A stretch of 11,908 bases of DNA from Phoronis ovalis (taxonomy: Eukaryota > Phoronida > Phoronidae): NCBI GenBank assembly GCA_028565635.1, contig JAOXYB010049292.1, forward strand, positions 1 to 11,908, written 5' to 3'. Of this stretch, positions 1 to 7,772 are shown piece by piece (the stretch's first letter is position 1; every line of letters starts with the position of its first letter). The notes under the pieces are model-generated. The model worked only from the letters and a program-made list of their open reading frames with translations. It searched no databases and had not been told where the DNA came from. Position numbers and translations under genes: made by a program.

Positions 1-598
1 CGCGCAATGTTTGGGACATTTTTATAATGATTTAAATTACATGAATTTACTATAGAAGTGGATGGGGAAATCAATTGCGTCCTTATACCAATTGTGGCAA
101 TTTTAATCATGGACAACTTTGCGCGTATAACGTAAACATAATTATTCGTCAATGTAGGCGATCCTTGTTTGTGCAACATTTTTTTGTTTCATTGCCTAAA
201 TATTCTCGTAAGAGTTAAAATTATCTTAACTTTCCATGTAAAAATCTTCTATAGTGTATATTCGAGTCCTTTCCAATGATGTACAATGCAAGTATATATT
301 TTAGGTAGATGTATTTTTAAACTAATTAATTATTCTTACAAATAGCACAGATAACAAAATGGTACCAATATCGTGACAGCCGTGCTGTATCACTGTATTG
401 AGAAGAGCAAGGGCATCACGTGAACATGAATTCAGAGACTCTGTTTTTATCCCCATAGTATGTGTCCTAATACTGTGTAGTAATACAACTTACATTAAAT
501 GGAACCCTTTCAGCATGTCCGCCTAAAATGGATTAATCTTCGTTTGATTTTCATGAGTGAACAAAACTGGCCAGAGTTTATGCACAAATCATGTAAAG
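1..598. other. AT-rich non-coding stretch
   Basis: This stretch is AT-rich, with stop codons in all frames and no convincing splice-flanked open segment. I saw no repeat unit, RNA gene or domain signature. A short open frame that starts at 499 (+) runs on into the next, GC-richer block but has no recognisable motif. Confidence 0.5.
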
Positions 599-775
599 TA
601 GATTTCCCTCTTCTATATCATCATGACAGGGCGAACGCTTCAGTGCTGGTTACCTGTAGTGGAAACGGGCAACTGACGGTCCCCTGGTGACGATCTTCTT
701 CCTCAATCCGATGATTATGAATATAGGGGCAAACACTGCTGTGATGATCCGGTGTGATGATCCGGTGTGATGATA
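599..775. other. GC-richer island, possible old exon or transposon remnant
   Basis: This block is clearly richer in G and C than its surroundings, and several frames on both strands stay open for 35 or more codons. On the minus strand one frame reaches a donor-like CAG|GTAACC at about 652-660. On the plus strand two frames run on into the 13-bp repeat before stopping. The frames compete, none has a recognisable domain, and there is no strong acceptor upstream, so strand and frame cannot be chosen. It may be a decayed exon, a transposon fragment or simply a compositional island. Confidence 0.2.
740..774. repeat. 13-bp tandem repeat, 2.7 copies
   Basis: The unit TGTGATGATCCGG occurs perfectly at 740-752 and 753-765, followed by the partial copy TGTGATGAT at 766-774. 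Because 13 is not a multiple of three, each added copy shifts any reading frame, which argues against the repeat lying inside a conserved coding exon. Confidence 0.9.
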
Positions 776-3256
776 TATATCGAAACTTCAATGATAAACA
801 AGCATCCGAATCATTGCAGTTTATGAAAAATCCAAAATACTTTAAATTAGAGTCACAAATGTTCTCTTATCTTGCAAAGGCCAACCCTTACAGTAGCGTA
901 ACTAGATTTCTCAGAGTTTCATTTCCATGTACAGTGAACATTTCTCATCTGTGAAAATGTTGACTATCAGGCATAAAACAAAATATTTAATTCTATGCAT
1001 ATTCAGGGCCTAACCAGTTTGAACACCATGAGGTTAAATTATGATGGTGTCTCTATAGCACAGTTGGAAATGAGATGTGTGAACATAAATATCACAATTT
1101 AAAGGATTCTAATCGTTCCGTCAGATTGAATTCCATCGGAATAAGAAACTCAATTTTAAATCAATAAGGAACTGGATCTTTTCTCGTTATTTAAAGAAAA
1201 TTAAAGAAATACAAGAAATATTGAATAATATGAAAAGCATTGTCTATGACCACGATAAGAAAGCATAGGTAATGTTAAAAAAGGAAACAAGTACATAACA
1301 TAACTTATTTTGTAATTTCACGCTCACTGTACGTTTTACCTGCATCAACATTTACGGAAACAAACTATGACAATGCAGCAATAATCATTTTAATTAATGA
1401 TGGCAGGAGTTATCATATCATAATCTTACCCTTATGGTAATCAAACTTCGATTCAGGTTAATAAATGATAACAAATTAATTGCTTAAATAGGTTTGTTTA
1501 CCATTGTAATGGGTAGAAATTATAATATCATTTGGTTAACCAATGGTGACAAAATAATTATCTGTTCTTCAATAGTAACTGGAAAGAAATATTTGCATGA
1601 TTAAAATAAGAATTGTGGCCATTTCATTGAAAATTCTAGATCATTTTCATACTTTTTCTTTTTGGGAACATTAAGATAACAGTCAGCTATTTCCCTATTG
1701 ATAATTAGATAATTCCAATACTGAGTAAACTTTACGCAAACAACTGGGCCGGGGGGTTCTTGGATATATTTTTGGTGGGGATGTGCTACCAAGGGTAAAA
1801 TGTTTGGACTAACTCTACAGCAAAAGTGTGATAGCTTGTACCCCGAAATATATTAAAATTCCTAAACATACTTCGAAATGTAGTACGCATTTTCTCCAAA
1901 GTAACTACAAAAAGCATCGACTCTAAGTTTCATTTCAATGTTTTAAATTATGTTATTTGTTTTATTAAATATGGTGCTGCTTAAAATGTAAACCCGAAAA
2001 TTCCTATCCAAAAGAATAATAAACTTCAAACTATACTCAAAATATGCTACAGGAGCGTAAAAGATACCCGGAAATGTATTGAAATTCGTCAAAAAAAGTA
2101 CCCCGTGCTAACGGCTCGTCAGGCAATGGTCGTATGGATGTAGAGCACAACAAAAGTAGTCTAACCGTGAAAGTAGATGTTTCATCAGCAAATGATTAGT
2201 GTTCGGTTAGTACTGGTTGTAAAAATAGTTTAAATAATTATTACAGTGCATACCGTATGCACCATAAATGTGAAATGTGTATGACACTACTATTAATACT
2301 AACAAAAAAATACCAAAAAAGTGACACGCGACGCAGATTCATAAGCCAAAAAGTGACAGGAAGGAGTATTTGTATTGTTTGTACTCATATTTGTAAATTG
2401 TATTATAGGCGGGTAGCCAATAGTTACAAACTCTGTTATTATTATAAGTGACACGGGACACACGCATGCAAGTAAAAACTGATATGAGGCACATTAACTT
2501 TGCTTAAAGGGTGACACATTCATGTTTTTAGGGACCCATGTATATCCCTATTTAAATCAATTTATTAAATATTTTCTAGAAAAATTCCCATAGTTTTGAT
2601 TTTATAATAATAACTATTGGTATAAAAAATAAAATTTTGAAAACATTTTTTCAATGGATTCCTAAGACAAGCTAATGTTATATTGAAGGCAACAAGCATT
2701 TGCAAGAAATGTAGACTGATAAATGTGACATTCATCTTCCAGTGCTATAAAATTAAAGGTATAGACATATGCCATTAAATCTACAAATTAAACCATTTTA
2801 CAATTAACTTGAAATTTCAATATTTTGTCACTGTAATATTTTAAAAGGTAGTCAATAGATAATGCGTACCATTATTCAAGCACAAATGCAATTTTTAAAT
2901 TTGTTTCTTGACTGCTTGATAGTAATCCATTATAAGTACTAGAAGTTTCCTGTAAAGTCCTTCGGCCTATTCATCTGTAGCAAGAATTAATAACCCATCA
3001 TCCTTAATTACTTTAATTTTAATTCATAGCAGGAGGTGTATTTATAGACGTCAGTGAATTGGCTTATAAATTCGTAGCGTTTTCAGAATTATAGTATCAG
3101 ATTGAAGACAACTGTACAAACGTTCACATTTCTTCGGAAGGTAAGACTGTTGATATTTCTAGTCGCTATGGAAAGTTGCATTACTCTTACTAACAGGAAT
3201 TATATGTATACGCCGTATCAGTATACTAAAGATCAATTCAAAATAAATTGAAACCT
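776..3256. other. Long AT-rich non-coding region
   Basis: About 2.5 kb with no gene I can support. The open frames at 1601-1792 (-) and 2257-2451 (+) are about 63 codons long, have no motif and lie in low-complexity sequence, so they look accidental. Small palindromes occur, for example TTGGTTAACCAA at 1532-1543 and CCATTGTAATGG at 1501-1512. An imperfect inverted pair lies at 1432-1446 and 1493-1507. None is enough to name an element. No tRNA-like B box or splice-flanked exon was seen. Confidence 0.5.
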
Positions 3257-3282
3257 TGTTTTCGGTTTCTTAAAACATTTTT
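3257..3282 (+). repeat. Left terminal inverted repeat of the 3257-3595 element
   Basis: Pairs with 3570-3595, with only two mismatches, at positions 7 and 19 of the repeat. Confidence 0.6.
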
Positions 3283-3569
3283 TTGGTAAAAATATGAAAG
3301 TCAAAACGGTCTTACAGGCATTTGATAATGTGCATTTTTGGATGCTTTGTGTATGATACTTTACATAAAAAATGCTTTTCAACTTTGGCCTGATTTTTAC
3401 GTTCTAAAAGTTGGCTGGCGACAGGTGAAACACCTATGAAAAACCCAGGGACATTCGAAAACATTTTTATCCAAAATTGCTATATAAAAATATTCAAATT
3501 TGCACACAATCAAACACCTCTAAGTGCCGTGTTGACTCTTATGATTTCATGTTTAAAACAAAATAATTG

Positions 3570-3595
3570 AAAAATGGTTTAAGAAACCAAAAACA
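3570..3595 (-). repeat. Right terminal inverted repeat of the 3257-3595 element
   Basis: The reverse complement matches 3257-3282 at 24 of 26 bases. Confidence 0.6.
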
Positions 3596-3647
3596 CACTT
3601 GATATTTATTTTAAATTACTCTGTACATATTGGTGTATTTAGCTCAC

Positions 3648-3694
3648 CGTCAGATAGTAACATCAGGGTGCATTCTTTCTCTCCAGGTGTATTG
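3648..3694 (+). repeat. Direct repeat copy 1 (47 bp), left of the 3747-4168 element
   Basis: Starts CGTCAGATAG and ends CCAGGTGTATTG. It matches 4229-4274 apart from three substitutions and one single-base gap. The inner part has a pyrimidine-rich run followed by CAG|GTGTAT, which resembles a splice acceptor abutting a weak donor. Outside the block the flanks of the two copies do not align well, so this is a short dispersed repeat or the remnant of a larger duplication. Confidence 0.75.
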
Positions 3695-3705
3695 CACAAG
3701 ACTGC

Positions 3706-3731
3706 ATTTTATTTTATTTATTTATTTACTT
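3706..3731. repeat. ATTT-type simple repeat
   Basis: An imperfect run of ATTT/ATTTT units lies just outside the left target duplication of the neighbouring element. It is ordinary low-complexity DNA. Confidence 0.7.
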
Positions 3732-3746
3732 TTGAAATTGCAAACC

Positions 3747-4168
3747 CATACCTGTCAACTTTGGAAAATGCCAGATAGGGAGATTTTCCCGAGGACGCGC
3801 TAGCGAGGACGTGCCAAAGGCTAGGGGTGTCCTGCGGCACGCTCCCCCATAACATTTTGAAAAAATGGCTTAATTTCATGCATTCTGAGCCATTTTGGAC
3901 TACTTTGATAGTATTCAATGCATTTCTATTTTGACCTTTTTTCATTAAATATAATTAAAAAAATTATTTGATGTCATTGTCATTTATTGCACATACCAAT
4001 TTGGTGACTGCTATATGTCTTCCTTCGTATATTTCCGTGATATGAGCCGAAAAAGTTTGAAATATGAAAATTTTGAAACCGGGAGATTTTTAACATGGAT
4101 CGGAAGATCGGGAGATGAGCCTCCGAATCGGGAGACTCCCGACGAGATCGGGAGCATTGACAGATATG
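3747..4168. mobile_element. Non-autonomous DNA transposon (MITE-like), 422 bp, with 6-bp target duplication
   Basis: The left end CATACCTGTCAA and the reverse complement of the right end, CATATCTGTCAA, match at 11 of 12 bases. The element is bracketed by identical CAAACC at 3741-3746 and 4169-4174, which I read as a 6-bp target-site duplication. The interior is GC-rich at both sides, with repeated GGGAGA / CGGGAG blocks and a perfect hairpin TCGGGAG-A-CTCCCGA at 4128-4142. The short open frames inside (minus strand, 3718-3945 and 3980-4171) are not transposase-like. A 6-bp duplication fits only a few superfamilies (IS3EU and Dada have been described with about that length), but I do not assign one from the ends alone. 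Confidence 0.7.
4128..4142. repeat. Hairpin inside the 3747-4168 element
   Basis: A perfect 7-bp inverted repeat with a one-base spacer, near the right end of the element. It sits in a run of CGGGAG blocks that recur through the subterminal region. Confidence 0.7.
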
Positions 4169-4228
4169 CAAACCACACGGATACTAATTAATATAGGCTT
4201 TTAATCAGAATGTATAGGGGTTTACTAT

Positions 4229-4274
4229 CGTCAGATAGCAACATCAGGTACATTCTTTCTCACCAGGTGTATTG
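4229..4274 (+). repeat. Direct repeat copy 2 (46 bp), right of the 3747-4168 element
   Basis: Same orientation as 3648-3694 and about 91% identical over the block. It lies 55 bp to the right of the element's right target duplication and about 62 bp before the exon-like acceptor at 4335-4336. Confidence 0.75.
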
Positions 4275-4336
4275 TTTGCGTCCAGCTGCTTTCAATATCT
4301 GCACGTTATTTTGAAAAACAATATTTTTTGTTTTAG

Positions 4337-4449
4337 AAATCATCATGAAGTGGTTAGCAATCCTATTCATTGCAGCATTGGTCGACAAATATATTCTTAT
4401 ATTTGGTGGGATAATTATTGAGCGGGGAGCGCAGAGGAATGCGGGTTAG
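4337..4449 (+). CDS. Candidate exon encoding a signal peptide, small secreted or membrane protein
   Basis: A textbook 3' splice site (a T-rich tract ending in TTTTGTTTTAG at 4335-4336) is followed eight bases later by ATG at 4345. The frame reads M-K-W-L-A-I-L-F-I-A-A-L-V and then D-K-Y before a second hydrophobic run, and stops at TAG 4447-4449 after 34 codons. The short basic start and uninterrupted hydrophobic core resemble an N-terminal signal peptide. In many animal genes such an exon is short and splices onward. A modest donor, G|GTGGGA at about 4405, could end it before the stop. I found no matching downstream exon on this strand and do not recognise the protein. It could also be a chance hydrophobic frame in AT-rich DNA. 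Confidence 0.3.
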
Positions 4450-6068
4450 CATGCATTTGCTAGATAATTTTCAATGTAAAAATGGAACTTTGTGACTCAG
4501 TTCTACCTCTGGTACCAGCATAATATATTTACGTATATATACATGATTTTCAGATTTCAAGCACTGAGTCAAGAGGTTATTTTTTAAAAAGTAAGAAAAG
4601 TGTTCAGCGAAAAGCAAAACATGGCTATGGTCTTGTTGTATAGTCTTTATTGACTGATGATCAGCACAAATCTCGTAAGTCATTGTTGCTGTCAGTCGTT
4701 ATACCATTTTCTTGCTTAGGGAGCTTATTTTGTGCATTTAGTTAAGTTAAGTTAAAATACAATAAGTTTAGCTACAAGCAACTTTTTTTTCTGAGAGCAT
4801 TTAATGAATTATGCTGAAATTTGATATTAAAAAACGAGTTACTGTGGTAGTTCTTAGTTCATTAAATATTTCTATTGTTGCAAATTATTATTAATCTACG
4901 CTCTCACCTATTAAGAAACTATTGGCAGCATATTTAAAACACGAGGGCACATCGGTCATCCGCAGAATTAGCCGCACGACAAAAAATTGCTAACATTGTT
5001 GTCAATATCCTCTGAGGCCATGTCATCCACGATTACTATAAAATCCCTTATTTCGAAGACATTTCCACTGAAGATATGACACAGTTCAAAAATAATTAAT
5101 GAGTTCTCAAAATATGTTCAAAAATTGTAAATATTAACTTGCCAAATGATTCTTTACTATGTTGACTTCAATTACGAAACGCTGTACTAGACAGACTCGA
5201 TAGACACACATATTTATTTGACCTGTAGTATAAAGTAGAGCTAGTATGCTTAGCTCATTATTATTAATATTTTGAAACTAACATTTAGGAACTGGTAACT
5301 AATAAATGTAATCCCCTGAATGTCGTAATCATTTTCCGGAATCAAACTTTGAGGAAATCTCGGGGGGGGATTCTTAGCCCGAATGATTCTAAGTATGATT
5401 TCACTTAATTACATTGCAATACAAATACTGTACACACAACTGAAAAGAAAATCACAGTGTATATTTAGCTCAAATATGCTATTGTAATGCTATGAATGCC
5501 ATGGTACGCCAGACAAATCATGCTAATAAAGCAAGCAAAATTTCATAGGCAAAAAGCAATGAAACTTAGTATAGTGTGTGAGATGAGAACCATAAGAAAA
5601 ATTTAAAGCAACATATTTTCTTCACCATTATAATCAGTAGCCAGTTTGCATGTATTCATCTAAGGTGTCTGCTCATGGACTTCGAACAATCCATTCTATT
5701 CCACATACATGTACAAGAAGTAAAATAAAAAAATTAATTATAAATATTCTGACCTTGCTAATAGGTTTACTGTGTTCTAGGGAAATGTTCCGCGTGCATT
5801 ATTGTGTGCAAAAAGTCCAATAATGTGTGTAACTGTTTTATATTCTTATGAACTCACTTTCGCTGGTGAGACAATACAACAAGATATCAATGCAAATTGT
5901 AATAAGAGTTTAATGTAAAGCTAGCCAATTAAATAATAACATCAGGCACCTGGAGAAATAAAACAACATTTACGCATTTTCAAATTAAATACTTTGGTTC
6001 CCAATGTTTGGTGCGAAACATTTTTCCCTGGTATTCTGCAAACAAACTCTCTTACTAGGAATGGATTC
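4450..6068. other. Non-coding stretch with small simple repeats
   Basis: No gene is supported here. It holds three GTTAA units at 4741-4755 and a G8 run at 5362-5369. A short block at 5937-5958 repeats TAACATCAGG from the 3648/4229 repeats and continues with CACCTGGAGAAA, the reverse complement of another part of copy 1. The minus-strand open frame at 4471-4683 (70 codons) has no motif. The left part of this stretch may be intron or 3' flank of the 4337-4449 exon. The right end is 3' flank of the minus-strand exon at 6069-6202. Confidence 0.45.
5909..5914 (-). terminator. Possible polyadenylation signal ATTAAA
   Basis: ATTAAA on the minus strand, 155 bp past the stop codon of the cysteine-rich exon at 6069-6202. 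It is the commonest variant of AATAAA, but hexamers of this kind are frequent in AT-rich DNA. Confidence 0.2.
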
Positions 6069-6202
6069 CTATAAGGGTATCATCGGTGGTTCAATCGGAG
6101 CTGGAGGTAGGCCAGTACATCTGTCTAGGACGCAACCTGGCGTACAGTAACCTGGAGGACTCACTATCTCCACTGGGTCACACATCATTCCGCAGAAAAA
6201 TC
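6069..6202 (-). CDS. Candidate terminal exon, cysteine- and proline-rich small protein
   Basis: On the minus strand a strong acceptor (TTTTCC-TTTTTTGTTTAG, with AG at 6203-6204) opens a frame of 43 complete codons that ends at TAG 6069-6071. The peptide has five cysteines spaced C-x3-C-x11-C-x3-C-x4-C, then a proline-rich tail (L-P-P-A-P-I-E-P-P). The exon is clearly GC-richer than the sequence on both sides. Cysteine density and short length suggest a secreted, disulfide-bonded protein or the C-terminus of one, but I do not recognise the family. It begins in phase 1 and joins in frame to the donor at 7147-7148, which would add a sixth cysteine. On the plus strand a shorter open frame starts at 6061 and lacks comparable features. 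Confidence 0.45.
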
Positions 6203-7147
6203 CTAAACAAAAAAGGAAAAGTAATTAAATACTAGAATATTCTCAGTGATTCCAGTTCAATCAATCAACCGTCAGTTTTAATTTTTATAATATAATATAT
6301 TACTTGCGTTCAATTTTGTCTCTACCGTGATCTTTTCAAATGTTCGAGTTACGAAGTCCATAGAATCAGTATACGATGTTTTCGTTGTTACAAACATTTA
6401 ACCAGTACAATAAAGGATTTATTCCATTTTTGCTTTGTTTTCTGGAAAATGTAGTTTTATTATAAGTAATACGGCGGACAGATAATGTGCTTATTGTTGC
6501 ATGCATTAGTGCCCGGCATTTATGCTTTTATAAAATCATCTGTTCTACACAAACGATAAGTGGTTTTGGAATCCAATACATCATCATTTTTATTCGTGTC
6601 ATAAAATAATGTATACTTTATTTCAAATGTTCATAATTGTCTACGAACCTTTCGAATATAAACGTTGTTTTGTGCGAGTTTTAAATAACTGCAAATTGTT
6701 TTCCAATACAAGTATAAAAAATCATCCAAATTTTGTTGTAATGTTTCATGTGTTGCAATTAATTTCTACAATGTTTTCCCTGAAAACGCTTTTGTAACTG
6801 TATCTATTAACACTCTTATCAAATCAGTCAGCAAGCGAACTTTTAGAATTACTTGCTGGTTAAGGTCTACACACAGTAAAACTTTAACAATTAAACTAAA
6901 TTACATGTATAATAAACATAATTAAATTACATATCTACAGATATGTGTCGCCGGGTGAGGTATCATCTTCAAATTTGTTTGATTACATTGTCTGCGTGAA
7001 AATTAACGAATTACCGAAACAATCGTTCCTCAAGCCATATGGTAATAGGTAATCAATTGTAACCATCGTCTCTACTGTGTATGACCAATATAAAAATTCG
7101 GCAAGCGTATAAATTAGCATTTTTTCCTTCTTTTATTGTTTTCTTAC
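6203..7147 (-). other. Probable intron between the 7148-7232 and 6069-6202 exon candidates
   Basis: This 945-bp AT-rich stretch would begin with GTAAG after CAG (donor) and end with a pyrimidine tract plus TAG (acceptor) on the minus strand. A plus-strand frame at 6609-6797 (62 codons) has no motif and looks accidental. A short inverted repeat, CATATCT-AC-AGATATG, lies at 6931-6946. If the upstream exon is wrong, this is simply intergenic or part of a longer intron. Confidence 0.3.
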
Positions 7148-7232
7148 CTGTGGCCAGCCATTGAAAGTGGGTACAATTTCGCGCAAAGTAAAAGTATTGT
7201 CGGATACTATTATCCTTATTTTTAATCTCCAT
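7148..7232 (-). CDS. Possible upstream exon of the cysteine-rich small protein
   Basis: An ATG at 7230-7232 (minus strand) opens 28 codons ending with one spare base at a consensus donor, CAG|GTAAG (junction 7148/7147). Joined to the exon that starts at 6202, it gives a 72-residue product with six cysteines in total; of the three possible phases only this one stays open in the downstream exon. Weak points: the N-terminus (M-E-I-K-N-K-D-N) is not a signal peptide, an in-frame TGA lies shortly upstream, and there is no good acceptor before the coding part. The real first exon may be elsewhere. Confidence 0.2.
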
Positions 7233-7722
7233 GTTTATATTCAGTCATGGTACTTAAAATGTTTGACTCTATCATCAACTATTTGTAGATGTCAAAAGAA
7301 CATGCATACTTAATAAAACTGTTATGCAGTAGAATTGACTAAAACACAACACAGGTTTTAAGATTGTAATTCAGATTGATTTAATTAATACACTACAGAG
7401 AATATATAATTTCAGGAAAACGACCCTTGCAGATCAGGTGAGATAGGTTACGCATCAGGCGAAATAGCTTAAACCAGTTTCAAGTATTCAATTGTCCACA
7501 GGGTGTCCTGACCAGGTCACCCATCAGATCGCAAGGATAAGTTTAATTGTCTTTGGAATTTCTGCAAGCATTATCCCTGGACGTAATGCTAAATGACTTA
7601 GCTTAAGCGCATTCCCCTGACTGCGCAGGATTTACAAGGTCCAGTCATAGTAGACTGATGATCTCGTGAGAATCATAAGATTCAGTTAATATGTCCGTTG
7701 AATCTGGATGATAACTATTTGT
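7233..7722. other. Non-coding stretch at the 3' flank of the TPR pseudogene
   Basis: No gene is supported. The part from about 7400 to 7722 is somewhat less AT-rich and probably includes the former 3' untranslated region of the minus-strand TPR gene. An ATTAAA hexamer on the minus strand at 7542-7547 could be its polyadenylation signal. On the plus strand TTTCAG at about 7414 and CAG|GTGAGA at about 7437 would bound a 22-base micro-exon, but nothing else supports this. Confidence 0.4.
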
Positions 7723-7772
7723 TTACCAACTGAAACTAGTATGGGCACCAGATATCAGTATAACAAAACAAG

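Larger units (their letters stand above)
3257..3595. mobile_element. MITE-like element with 26-bp terminal inverted repeats
   Basis: Positions 3257-3282 and the reverse complement of 3570-3595 match at 24 of 26 bases. Both begin TGTTTT, share the block GGTTTCTTAAA and end in CATTTTT. The enclosed ~340 bp is AT-rich and has no transposase-sized open frame, as expected of a non-autonomous inverted-repeat element. I could not identify a clear target-site duplication outside the repeats, so the ends may lie a few bases away, and the superfamily is not assigned. A chance hairpin is unlikely at this length and distance, but an old duplication in inverted orientation is possible. Confidence 0.5.

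Noticed and set aside
1601-1792. Minus-strand 63-codon frame as a gene
   Set aside because: No motif, no splice signals, and a low-complexity lysine run; consistent with a chance frame.
1839-2093. Two similar blocks (1839-1862 and 2065-2088) starting TACCC as an old duplication
   Set aside because: Only about 20 of 24 bases agree and similarity does not extend outward; in AT-rich DNA this can be chance.
3718-4171. Minus-strand open frames of 63-75 codons as genes
   Set aside because: They coincide with the 422-bp inverted-repeat element and its edges, have no domain features and are explained by its GC-rich repeats.
7130-7210. Plus-strand splice acceptor at the pyrimidine tract before GGCCAG (about 7156)
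   Set aside because: The same bases form a better consensus donor on the minus strand, and the plus-strand frames that follow end quickly or lack features; kept only as an ambiguity for the weak upstream exon.
7640-7665. Remnant of another TPR unit (GTCATA ... GACTGATG)
   Set aside because: The match to the unit is short, interrupted by three bases, and out of register with the 129-bp period, so it cannot be separated from chance.
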